Positions 17,171 through 25,143 of a stretch of DNA of 64,000 nt are shown in pieces. Made by a program: the position numbers and the translations under genes. The notes under the pieces were generated by a model. It ran no database searches and was not told the DNA's origin. It was given only the letters and a program-made list of their open reading frames with translations. The stretch is from Desulfobaculum sp044987625 (GTDB lineage: Bacteria; Desulfobacterota; Desulfovibrionia; Desulfovibrionales; Desulfovibrionaceae). How positions within the stretch are numbered: position 1 is the stretch's first letter; each line of letters starts with the position of its first letter. The stretch lies in contig NZ_JBJDSB010000001.1 of assembly GCF_044987625.1 (NCBI RefSeq), forward strand, positions 1,178,001 to 1,242,000, written 5' to 3'.

Positions 17171-18954
17171 TACGGCATGGCTCCCAATAGGTTTACGGCC
17201 TGCAGGGACGGTACATCGCCAAGCAGGGTCATATGCCCCACTTCGCGGAACGTGGTGGCCTGCCGCAGGGTCAAGGTCAGGCTCTGTCCGCGTACAAGGG
17301 ATACGCGCCCATTCCACGGCACGCGCTCCTCATCCACGGTGGCGATAAGCTTGTCGCGCTTGCCATTGCTCCAGATGTCCGTGAGCTCGTAATTGCCTGC
17401 GGGAAGGCGCATCAGGTTGCCGGGGTGCCATGGCACCAGATGCCGTCGGCCATCATTTCCGCGCAGAACCACGGCGTTGATGCGCCGGGGGCGGATATTC
17501 AGATAAAATTCCGCGCGCTTTTTGCCCTCGGTCTCGCGGACCACGCGGCAGCGCGTCAGGCCGTCCTCATGCTCCACAAAGCGGCCAAGGAAGATATCCG
17601 GGTCAAGGATGATTTCCTGGCCCATATCCTGCCCGCTGTTGTAGCCGCGCTGGGAGACATAGCCCTTGAAATTGAGCACCTCTTCCTTGGGCGGACGCAC
17701 GCCGCCCCACACGCCTTCAATAACAAACTGGTCCCCGTCCACCGTCTCCAGCGTTTCGCCCGCCGGAACAAAGTGCAGCTTTTTATTAAGCCAGCACACA
17801 AACAGCGTACGCCCCGGTCGCGGAGGCGCGCCGCGCCCGGCAACGGCTACGGCATCCGGGCACGCCACCGTGACCTCGCTCAGGCGCTTGCCGTCGGCGC
17901 GCACATCAAGCGAAGAAATGGGGGTCAACGCAAGGCGCGGAGTCTCAAGGATGTTCACGCCCGGACGGTCCGAGGCAAACACCGCCGGAGCGGGCTCCCA
18001 CTCGGGATTGTCGTCCGCCGGGGCCGGTTCGGCCTCAATGCGCGACCCCTGCGGCACCGTCAGCGTCAGCGTGCCGCCGGGGACAACCTTGCGGCCGTTG
18101 ACCTTCACAAGGCCCGCCTTGCGCGCGTAGCGGTCGATTTCCGCTTCGGTAACGCGCGGCAGGGTCATGTGTACGCCATACTGCTCCAGCACCAGCGACG
18201 TGGCCCGAAGCTGCTGGATAACCTTCCAGCCCACCTGAATGATGTCCTTGCTGACCTCAATGGCCAGCGCAGGGATGCCCACATCCTTGAGGGCGTGGTA
18301 GGTCAACGACTTACGCTGCTCCGGGTGGGTGGTGTTGTTGGCGAAGGTATTGGTGTTGAACAGCGTAAAGCGGTAATCCGGCACGATGGTGGCGTTGAGT
18401 TCCGTCAGCACATTGTTGGCCACCTTGGCAAGATTGATGCGGTTCTGAAACACCGGGGTGTCGATGATGATGGACTGCCCATAGCGCTTGGGGTTGCGCA
18501 GGACGTCTTCGTAGGTGGGGCGGTAGAATCCCGACCCTTCGTGCAGGTGAATGAGCGCGTCGGAGCGCGAGAGCAGATAGCGGATAACCCGCGCGAGGCG
18601 GTCTTCGTAGAAGGTGTTGTAGTCTTTGTCGAAGCGCCGGTTCAGGTCCACGTTAATTTGGCGTTTGCGCACGTGCACCGTGGGCACATTGGCCCGAGGC
18701 ACAATAAGCAGGGTGCCGTTATCAACCTTGGCGCGGGTGAGGATTTGCGCGGTCAGATAGCCCGCAGCTTCGTCGCCCTGAATGCCGCCCTGCACCATCA
18801 CCGTGGGGCCGGGGGCCTTGCCGCGCAGGACGTGCACGGTCAGCGGATACTGCGTCCCGCTAAAAAATGTATGCGACTCGGCGTGCGCCAGCGAGGCACA
18901 CACCACAACAAGCAGCAGACTAAGAACGAATGTACGACAGCGGATACGTCTCAC
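17170..18954 (-). CDS. M99 family zinc carboxypeptidase (Csd4/Pgp1-like)
   Basis: 594 residues with a signal peptide (cleavage near AHA, residue 25), so periplasmic. The carboxypeptidase domain carries GGIQGDE (Gln59, Glu62), HLHEGSG (His136/138), the substrate motif DLNRRF and EVSK with Glu233. A Gln in place of the usual His zinc ligand is the hallmark of M99 enzymes such as Helicobacter Csd4, which trims tripeptide stems of uncrosslinked peptidoglycan and sets cell curvature. The C-terminal ~300 residues are beta-rich. Start is GTG at 18954, overlapping the preceding gene by 35 bp. Confidence 0.85.
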   Translation of the reverse strand: MRRIRCRTFVLSLLLVVVCASLAHAESHTFFSGTQYPLTVHVLRGKAPGPTVMVQGGIQGDEAAGYLTAQILTRAKVDNGTLLIVPRANVPTVHVRKRQINVDLNRRFDKDYNTFYEDRLARVIRYLLSRSDALIHLHEGSGFYRPTYEDVLRNPKRYGQSIIIDTPVFQNRINLAKVANNVLTELNATIVPDYRFTLFNTNTFANNTTHPEQRKSLTYHALKDVGIPALAIEVSKDIIQVGWKVIQQLRATSLVLEQYGVHMTLPRVTEAEIDRYARKAGLVKVNGRKVVPGGTLTLTVPQGSRIEAEPAPADDNPEWEPAPAVFASDRPGVNILETPRLALTPISSLDVRADGKRLSEVTVACPDAVAVAGRGAPPRPGRTLFVCWLNKKLHFVPAGETLETVDGDQFVIEGVWGGVRPPKEEVLNFKGYVSQRGYNSGQDMGQEIILDPDIFLGRFVEHEDGLTRCRVVRETEGKKRAEFYLNIRPRRINAVVLRGNDGRRHLVPWHPGNLMRLPAGNYELTDIWSNGKRDKLIATVDEERVPWNGRVSLVRGQSLTLTLRQATTFREVGHMTLLGDVPSLQAVNLLGAMP

Positions 18955-19630
18955 TGAACAGCGTCTGCCCCGACGAATTCTTAATGCTCAGGCGAATGCC
19001 GAACACCTTTGCCATCGAGGTCTTGCCCGGAATGTTGAAGGCGGTCTGAATCTTCTTAAACCGCTGGATCTGGAATTCCAGATCGTCCTTATTCACCTTG
19101 GGGCGCAGTTCGTTGCCGTCCGTAGTCAGAAGCGACACCCCCACCACGCCCGAAATGGACCCGGAGGAGATGAGGTTGTTCAGGTTAAAGGAAATCCTGA
19201 TTTTGCTTCCGGCCACCTTGGCCTGCAGGTTGTCCACGCCCACCTGCTGCAGGTCCACGCGCTTAAAAAGCCGGCGCAGGTCCACAGGCGGCTTGGCGGG
19301 CTTGGGCGGCGTTTTTTCGCCGGAGGACACCGTCCCCAGCAGCGCCTGCAGCTCTTCGGGATCGTTGGACTTGAGGATGCTGTCGATGTTCTGCAGCCGC
19401 TCCAGTTCAATGCGTGCGTCGCGCAGTTCGCGCTGGGTGGAGGCCAACTGTTCCTTGAGGTCGGCATTCTCGGTCCAGAAGGTGAATCCGGCCCAGCCGC
19501 CGGCCGCGGCTACCACGCACAATATGAGCAGCAGATAGACAAAGGTCTTCAGCCACAGCGGACTCAGGCGATAGCGCCGCACGGGACTGTTGTCCCGCAT
19601 CATCAGCACATTGTACTTGGCGTTGCTCAT
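18920..19630 (-). CDS. Single-pass membrane protein with coiled coil
   Basis: 236 residues. A basic cytoplasmic N terminus (residues 1-28), one membrane helix (about 29-51), a coiled coil (about 55-85, ADLKEQLASTQRELRDARIE), a Pro/Lys linker, then a C-terminal beta-rich periplasmic domain (about 125-236). I recognise no named family. Its start directly abuts the stop of the L,D-transpeptidase-fold gene and its end overlaps the M99 gene. By position it could be the membrane scaffold of the wall-modifying enzymes, a role played in other curved bacteria by Csd5/Csd7-type proteins; this is inference. Confidence 0.75.
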   Translation of the reverse strand: MSNAKYNVLMMRDNSPVRRYRLSPLWLKTFVYLLLILCVVAAAGGWAGFTFWTENADLKEQLASTQRELRDARIELERLQNIDSILKSNDPEELQALLGTVSSGEKTPPKPAKPPVDLRRLFKRVDLQQVGVDNLQAKVAGSKIRISFNLNNLISSGSISGVVGVSLLTTDGNELRPKVNKDDLEFQIQRFKKIQTAFNIPGKTSMAKVFGIRLSIKNSSGQTLFSETYPLSYIRS

Positions 19631-20908
19631 TTACAGATGTCTCCAGTCTTCACGGACAATCTTCCAACCGCCAGCAAAGGGGGCAAAGACGAGGGTCTTG
19701 CGGCCATAGTCGCTGTAGCCGCTGGTGGCGGCGTAATCCTGGCGGAAGGTGACGGCAATGCCGTCCGCGGCGATGGCGTAGCGGACATCATCAAGCGCAA
19801 CGCGCTCGGGCGCGGAGCGGGACCAGACGTCCTTCTTGTGCTGGACAATGGCGCGCAGACCGGCGCGGCCGTCCTGCGTGGCGTCCTCGTCATAGAACGC
19901 GCGGTAGGCATCAAGATCGCCCTTTTCCCACGCGGCCCGCCATGCGTCCACAAGAGGCTCCACCGCCTTGCGGGAGTCGGCAAGGTAGGCGTCGTTGAGG
20001 GTGGTGGGCGTGCGGAGCCATTCGCGGCCCACAATGCGCAGTTCACCAGCCTCGTCATACTGCCAGTACAGGCGCTTGATGCCCTCCGTCACCACGGTGG
20101 GCGTGCGGTAATACTGGCGGAAATAGGTCACCCAGTAGTCCGGTCCGGGCAGCACGCGGATGTCGTCCACCATCACCCGAATCCACGGATAGATGGCAAA
20201 CAGGCGCTCCTTGCGGCTTTTGAAGGCGGCAAAGTTCTTGCCCTGCGACCTCGTAAAGCGCTCCGGGTGATAGAACGCGAAAAAGGCGTCGGACTTCGTC
20301 TCCCACGCATGCGCCCAGCCCCGCACCTTGCTCACAAGGGCGTCAATGGTCTGATCCATTTCGGACGGCGTGGTGGGCATGCCCTCGCTCACGCGCATGG
20401 TGGTGGTGATGGCCACAGGCAGCCCCGGCGCAATCTCGTCCTGCACGGTGTGCAGGTCCGAGTCGGACAGGGCCACACAGCCCTGCGTGTCACGCGGGGT
20501 CAGCGGCTTGCCACGTCCATGAATCCAAATGCCATAGCCCGTTTTGCCCTTGAGCTTATCCACAGGGTTCGGGAAATTGAGCGTAAACGCTTGGTCCCCG
20601 TACAATTCGTAGTTCAGGCCCCCCTGCAGGTGGCGTTCCACGAAATAGATGCCCTCCGGGGTGCGCAGGTCGCCCTGACGCAGTTTATCCCCTTTGCGCT
20701 GGCCTGTGGTGCACGGCAGGTTGCGCACCTGCCGCAGCGGGCTGTGCTGCGTATACAGAAAGAATTTCTGCGCCGTTTTGTCGATGGCCAGAAACTTCTG
20801 GGGCAAATTGGGATGACTATCCAGAGTGGCGTTCCACCCGGAGGCCCAGGACGTACCAACCATGCACAGGATGGTCGCGAGTGTGATGATGCTGATGCGT
20901 CGGTTCAC
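19631..20908 (-). CDS. YkuD-fold L,D-carboxypeptidase/transpeptidase with NTF2-like domain (Csd6/Pgp2-like)
   Basis: 425 residues with a signal peptide. The YkuD domain (about residues 38-165) has the catalytic HGRG (His130) and TQGC with Cys144. A second domain at about residues 305-425 has the NTF2/SnoaL look (AWRAAWEKGDLDAY... and GWKIVREDW). YkuD plus NTF2 is the architecture of Helicobacter Csd6 and Campylobacter Pgp2, which remove D-Ala from tetrapeptides and feed Csd4/Pgp1. Start is GTG at 20908, five bases after the lipoprotein stop codon region. The next two genes downstream include the M99 partner. Confidence 0.85.
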   Translation of the reverse strand: MNRRISIITLATILCMVGTSWASGWNATLDSHPNLPQKFLAIDKTAQKFFLYTQHSPLRQVRNLPCTTGQRKGDKLRQGDLRTPEGIYFVERHLQGGLNYELYGDQAFTLNFPNPVDKLKGKTGYGIWIHGRGKPLTPRDTQGCVALSDSDLHTVQDEIAPGLPVAITTTMRVSEGMPTTPSEMDQTIDALVSKVRGWAHAWETKSDAFFAFYHPERFTRSQGKNFAAFKSRKERLFAIYPWIRVMVDDIRVLPGPDYWVTYFRQYYRTPTVVTEGIKRLYWQYDEAGELRIVGREWLRTPTTLNDAYLADSRKAVEPLVDAWRAAWEKGDLDAYRAFYDEDATQDGRAGLRAIVQHKKDVWSRSAPERVALDDVRYAIAADGIAVTFRQDYAATSGYSDYGRKTLVFAPFAGGWKIVREDWRHL

Positions 20909-20915
20909 TAGGTCT

Positions 20916-21527
20916 CTACTTGTAGTTCTGCCAGTCGAACGCCACCCGGCCGGCCGGACCCGAGACCATAAGGCGCACCGGGCCCGCTGACAGGGGCTCG
21001 AAGCGGATAAAATAATACTTCTGCCAACGAGTGTGATGGGGGAAGAATGCCGCCAGCCGCTCGGAGGACCAGTCCTCTTCCTGCAGGGGGCGTACTTCCT
21101 GTGGCAGAACGGTTCTGCCGTCATTTTGCACGGTAATGCGCCACGTTTTGAGCCGCGGCGCAAGGCGCGTCAGTTCGCGCTTGGCGCCAGAAACGGCCAC
21201 GATGAACGTTGTTTCGCGCTCATGGGCACGCATCTGGTCGTCCAGAAAGTCCTGCTGCTCCTGTGGGGTCAGACCATAGACCTCGCCATAGCGCTGGGCG
21301 TAGGCCTCGCGCCAATCGCTGGACGCAAGGGTCGCCACGGCGGTGAACTCGGCATTCACCCCGTCGTACAAGGTCTGGGAGCGCGACCACGTCCGCGTTG
21401 CGGCAACGTAGGGGTCGTTCAGGTCCGGCCACAGAAAGTCAACAGCCTGCCGACCCTCGACGCTACACGCGCCAAGGGTCAAGCAGGTGACAATCAATAA
21501 AAGGAGCTGTTTAGTCCTTGCCCGCAT
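20916..21527 (-). CDS. Predicted lipoprotein in the cell-wall operon
   Basis: 203 residues with a signal peptide and lipobox LGAC (Cys21). The mature protein has no recognised domain; it is rich in aromatic and acidic residues and ends in a beta-rich segment (VRLMVSGPAGRVAFDW). The ATG at 21527 lies inside the 3' end of pyrE (17-bp overlap). Position directly before the Csd6-like gene suggests a wall-associated partner. Confidence 0.75.
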   Translation of the reverse strand: MRARTKQLLLLIVTCLTLGACSVEGRQAVDFLWPDLNDPYVAATRTWSRSQTLYDGVNAEFTAVATLASSDWREAYAQRYGEVYGLTPQEQQDFLDDQMRAHERETTFIVAVSGAKRELTRLAPRLKTWRITVQNDGRTVLPQEVRPLQEEDWSSERLAAFFPHHTRWQKYYFIRFEPLSAGPVRLMVSGPAGRVAFDWQNYK

Positions 21528-22071
21528 CGAGCAGTTCTCTCCGGGTGAAGATGGAAGTCAGTTCCAACCCGGCTTCTCTCAGGTTCTCCCTGCCGCCTTC
21601 CTCTCGGTCCAGCACGCAGATGACGCCAGCAATGTCCAGCCCTGCGTCGCGCACGCGCTCGCAGGCTTTGACAAGGGTGCCACCTGTGGTCACCACATCT
21701 TCAAGCAGGACGACCTTGGCGCCCTTTTCAAAGTTGGCCATACCTTCAAGGTACTGATTCGTGCCGTGGCCTTTGGACTTTTTGCGGACGATAAAGCCGG
21801 GAAGCGGACGACCTTCCACATAGGAGACAACGGTAACCGCGCTGATAAGCGGGTCCGCGCCAAGTGTCATGCCGCCCACGCCATCAATATCATACTCTTT
21901 CAGCAATTCCAAAAACAGCTTACCGATAAGCCATGAGCCCTCCGAATGCAATGCAGTCTGCTTGCAGTCGAAGTAATAGTCGCTCTTCTTGCCGGAGGTG
22001 AGCGTTACCTCGCCCTCCATGTAGGACTTCTCCAGCAGGATTTTGGCCAGTCGTTTTTTCAGATCATTCAT
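21511..22071 (-). CDS. pyrE: Orotate phosphoribosyltransferase
   Basis: 186 residues. Makes orotidine monophosphate from orotate and PRPP. The PRPP-binding motif VVLLEDVVTTGGT and the KKSKGHG flexible loop are intact. Starts 3 bases after the purB stop, and its 3' end overlaps the lipoprotein start, so it sits between purine synthesis and cell-wall genes in one transcript. Confidence 0.95.
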   Translation of the reverse strand: MNDLKKRLAKILLEKSYMEGEVTLTSGKKSDYYFDCKQTALHSEGSWLIGKLFLELLKEYDIDGVGGMTLGADPLISAVTVVSYVEGRPLPGFIVRKKSKGHGTNQYLEGMANFEKGAKVVLLEDVVTTGGTLVKACERVRDAGLDIAGVICVLDREEGGRENLREAGLELTSIFTRRELLDAGKD

Positions 22072-22074
22072 GGC

Positions 22075-23367
22075 TTACTTGAACACCCTGTTAAAAATGA
22101 GGTCTTCATGACGAAGGTAATAGCCGTGGTCAAAGATTTCGTCCAGTTTTTCAGCGCTCAGGCGCGACGAAATCTCGGCATCCTTCCGGGCCTCTTCCGG
22201 GAACTGGAGCTGCTCGTTCCAGCAGCGCATGGCCACGCCCTGCACCATTTCGTAGGCCTTCTGGCGCTCAAGACCGGTCTCGATAAGGGCAAGAAGCACC
22301 CGCTGCGAGAAGTACAGCCCATAGGACGCGCGCAGATTGCGGTCCATGTTGTGGCCGTTGACCTTGAGGTTGGCGATGAGGCCGCTCAGGCGGTTCAGCA
22401 CGTAGTTGGCGAGGATGGTGGAGTCCGGCATAATCACGCGCTCCACGGAGGAGTGGGAGATGTCGCGCTCGTGCCACAGGGCCATGTTTTCCATGCTGGC
22501 CATAGCGTTGGTGCGCATCAGGCGGGACAGGCCGGTGAGGTTCTCCGCGGAGATGGGGTTCTTTTTATGCGGCATGGCGGAGGAGCCTTTCTGCCCCTTG
22601 CTGAAGCCTTCCTCGACTTCCAGCACCTCGGTGCGCTGCAGGTGGCGCAGCTCCACGCACAGGCGCTCCACGCCGCCAGCCAGCAGGGCAATGGCGGTGA
22701 AGAAAGCCGCGTGGCGGTCGCGCTGAATAATCTGGGTGGAAATGGGATCCACATCCAGACCCAGCAGCTCGCAGGTCACCTGCTCCAGCTCCGGAGTCAG
22801 GTGGGCATAGGTGCCCACAGCGCCAGAAATCTTGCCGACGCTCACGCCCTTCCATGCATCAAGGAAGCGCTGCTGATGGCGCTTAAATTCGGCGTAGAAG
22901 CCCGCCATCTTCAGGCCAAAGCTGGTGGGCTCGGCATGCACGCCGTGGGTGCGGCCCATGGCGAGGCGGCCCTTGTTGTCATTGGCCAGCGTCTTGAGGG
23001 TTTCCAGCAGGCGCTCAATGTCCCTCGCGATGATCGCACCGGCGCGGGACAGCAGGACGCCGTTGGCGGTGTCCACAATGTCCGAAGACGTGCAGCCCAG
23101 ATGGATAAAGCGGCTGGAGGGGCCGACCTTTTCCTCAACGGCGGTCAAAAAGGCGATGACGTCGTGCTTGGTGCGCTCCTCAATTTCGAGGATGCGGTCC
23201 AGCTCAAAGTCCGCCTTGTCGCGGATGATCTTCATGTCCTCTTCTGGGACGACACCGAGGCGGCACCACGCCTCGCACACGGCAATCTCCACTTCCAGCC
23301 AGACCCTGAACTTGTTTTCAAGAGTCCACAGGTTCCCCATCTCGGGGCGGGTGTAGCGTTCGATCAT
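22075..23367 (-). CDS. purB: Adenylosuccinate lyase
   Basis: 430 residues. Cleaves adenylosuccinate and SAICAR in purine synthesis. The signature loop GSSAMPHKKNP is present, with GRTHGVHAEPT and DISHSSVER also conserved. The ATG at 23367 (MIERYTRPEMG) is the usual family start; the frame is open further upstream but reads as non-coding. First gene of the purB-pyrE-cell wall operon. Confidence 0.96.
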   Translation of the reverse strand: MIERYTRPEMGNLWTLENKFRVWLEVEIAVCEAWCRLGVVPEEDMKIIRDKADFELDRILEIEERTKHDVIAFLTAVEEKVGPSSRFIHLGCTSSDIVDTANGVLLSRAGAIIARDIERLLETLKTLANDNKGRLAMGRTHGVHAEPTSFGLKMAGFYAEFKRHQQRFLDAWKGVSVGKISGAVGTYAHLTPELEQVTCELLGLDVDPISTQIIQRDRHAAFFTAIALLAGGVERLCVELRHLQRTEVLEVEEGFSKGQKGSSAMPHKKNPISAENLTGLSRLMRTNAMASMENMALWHERDISHSSVERVIMPDSTILANYVLNRLSGLIANLKVNGHNMDRNLRASYGLYFSQRVLLALIETGLERQKAYEMVQGVAMRCWNEQLQFPEEARKDAEISSRLSAEKLDEIFDHGYYLRHEDLIFNRVFK

Positions 23368-23422
23368 TGCACGATTTCCGGATGTTAGATGGTGGTCGGA
23401 CCGGCAGGAGGCCGGGATTCCG

Positions 23423-23450
23423 CAAAAAAAAAGGCAGCCAAATAGCTGCC
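23423..23450 (-). terminator. Terminator of the FmdB-like gene
   Basis: On the minus strand GGCAGCTATTTGGCTGCC is followed by a T9 run, 12 bp beyond the stop of the zinc-ribbon gene. Confidence 0.85.
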
Positions 23451-23461
23451 TAGCGCCGCGG

Positions 23462-23758
23462 CTACGCCTGCGGCGAAGATTGCTCGGCCTTGCTCGGGGC
23501 AGAGTCCTTCTTGGCTGGTTCAGTCGAAGAAGAGTCCTTACCGCCGGCAACGTCGGATTTGGCGCTGCCGTGGCTGCCGCCCTGGCAATAGTCGGTCACA
23601 TACCAACCGCTGCCCTTCAGGACAAAGCTGGTATTGGAGATGAGTCGCTGCGACGCGCCGCCGCAGACGGGACAGGGCACTTCCTTGTCGTCGAAGTTGC
23701 GCTGCCACTCCTCGAAAACTTGTTTACAGTCGTTACAACGATACTCGTAGATTGGCAT
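23462..23758 (-). CDS. FmdB-family zinc-ribbon protein
   Basis: 98 residues. N-terminal zinc ribbon with two CxxC pairs (CNDC and CPVC), starting MPIYEYRC as is typical of the FmdB/CxxC_CxxC_SSSS family, followed by a disordered Ser/Lys/Ala tail. The ATG at 23758 has a GAGGTGA site; an ATG three codons upstream is less likely. FmdB was proposed as a regulator of formamidase genes, but most members have no known role. Confidence 0.85.
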   Translation of the reverse strand: MPIYEYRCNDCKQVFEEWQRNFDDKEVPCPVCGGASQRLISNTSFVLKGSGWYVTDYCQGGSHGSAKSDVAGGKDSSSTEPAKKDSAPSKAEQSSPQA

Positions 23759-23912
23759 TGAAATCACCTCATGCGGTCGTCTGGTATGGTGTCCAGTCGG
23801 TAAGTACGCCGCGCAAGGTTGTCAAGATTTCGCCCGTTGAAAAATACAGCGAGCAAGCGCTGGACGGGGCAGCCTGAGGTGGCGCCCCGCCCGGCAACCG
23901 CGCGGAAATGTG

Positions 23913-24023
23913 CTACTTCTTTGCAGAAGCCTTCGCTTCCTTGATGCGGGTCTTGATGCGATCGGCCTTGCGCTTACGCTTGCGGTCGAGTTCCTTCTTC
24001 CGCTCGTGCTTCTTATGAGCCAT
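23913..24023 (-). CDS. 36-residue highly basic small protein
   Basis: A short frame of 36 residues, almost half Lys or Arg, starting MAHKKHERKKELDRKRK. It has a strong AGGGAGGAA ribosome site at good spacing, which argues that it is a real gene. Composition suggests an RNA- or ribosome-binding helix, like the small basic ribosomal protein THX, but I cannot assign it to a family. Confidence 0.65.
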   Translation of the reverse strand: MAHKKHERKKELDRKRKRKADRIKTRIKEAKASAKK

Positions 24024-24372
24024 TATGGATTCCTCCCTTTCATGTCGATTTGAAAACAAGAGTGTTGCTCTACCCGCAAAACAGGGAGCTTGTAAAGTCC
24101 TGGGGGCCCCGCTGTGTGGGCCTACCCCGGTCAAAGGGCGGCCACTACGCCTCACGCGGAAAGCTCTTTCCCCATATTACAGGAAAATAGCGCAAACATG
24201 CCGTGGGCGCAAGTTTTCCACGCGTTGCCCCGCCGTGCAATGCTGCGGGGGTGCGTCCTCACATGCCGCCGGCCAAGCGGCGCGGTCATTCGGCGGGCCT
24301 TCAGGGTCGGATGGGGCCGCCAGACGTCCGGCCCCATACACTCTCATCGGCAGGGGGAGCGGTTCTCCATAC
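24024..24372. other. Gene-free stretch, 349 bp
   Basis: GC-rich gap between two minus-strand genes. It contains the leader of the 36-residue protein and a hairpin GGGGCCG/CGGCCCC at about 24312-24334 without a T-run, just beyond the rhodanese stop. No convincing frame or known RNA seen. Confidence 0.5.
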
Positions 24373-24756
24373 CTAGCAGCACACGATTTTTGCCAGAGGC
24401 CCGGGCTTTAATGCGCAGGCAAACACGTCCGTCCCCACGCTCAGCCCCTTCACTTCCTCATAGCCCTGCTCCAGCAGGTACACATAAGCCATGGCCGCGC
24501 GGAACATGGTGGCGCAAAACGGCACAATGAACTTGTCCCTAGGCACCTCGTCCAGCCTGTCGGGCAATTCATTAATGGGAATGTGCTTGGCAAAGGGAAA
24601 CGTCAGGCACCCCACTTCCTCGTCCGCGCGCACATCCAAAAAGAAAAAGTGGTCGTTCTTGATAACCTTAAGCGCTTCGTCCACACCCATGCCGTACTGT
24701 CCGGTGGCAAAGAATTCAAAATCCATTTCCTTGAGCAAACTTCCAAGCGAATCCAT
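24373..24756 (-). CDS. Rhodanese-like domain protein
   Basis: 127 residues, a single rhodanese domain. FFLDVRADEEV is the conserved strand, and VPFCATMFRA carries the candidate active-site Cys in the phosphate-loop-like position. The protein ends in a Cys-Cys pair. Probably cytoplasmic sulfur transfer or persulfide handling; the partner is unknown. The ATG at 24756 follows GAGGA. Bipartite site C lies in its upstream region. Confidence 0.85.
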   Translation of the reverse strand: MDSLGSLLKEMDFEFFATGQYGMGVDEALKVIKNDHFFFLDVRADEEVGCLTFPFAKHIPINELPDRLDEVPRDKFIVPFCATMFRAAMAYVYLLEQGYEEVKGLSVGTDVFACALKPGPLAKIVCC

Positions 24757-24863
24757 CCCGTCCTCCTAAGGATTGCAACGGCCAGCCCCTCCGGCATCAG
24801 CGCCGTAGCGGCGAAGACCATCTGTCTCAACACGTTCCCCGTCATAGCGCGCTGCGGACTAAA

Positions 24864-24921
24864 TGTCACTTGTTCATCCAATAAAACCAGACGATTATCC
24901 GCTTTATGAACACAATGAACA
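24864..24921. promoter_or_regulatory. Bipartite element, site C (TGTCA-N39-GAACA)
   Basis: TGTCA at 24864 and GAACA at 24908 keep the exact 44-bp register of the family, with a second GAACA 9 bp further (GAACACAATGAACAT). Homologous to site D at 57717 (shared CAATAAAA and GAACACAATG). It lies between the divergent rhodanese and rlmI genes. Confidence 0.55.
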
Positions 24922-25143
24922 TCCCAAGCCACAACCCAATGCACCGCCGCACAGCCACACCGCAGGGCGCGCCTCCGCCTCTTCCATCCCCCTGATGTGC
25001 CTCAGAAAGTCCCGCCAGAAGCCGCACTTCATGCGTGCGGCGCATCAGCGCCTTGCGCCGAGCGCAATCTTGATGGTACGTGGGCACAGCCGACCGCATG
25101 GTTGGAGCACAACATTCAATTCCTTTGTGGTATCCTCTACAGC

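Noticed and set aside
20556..20564. Perfect DnaA box TTATCCACA
   Set aside because: Single occurrence inside the YkuD-fold coding region; about half a match per 64 kb is expected by chance.
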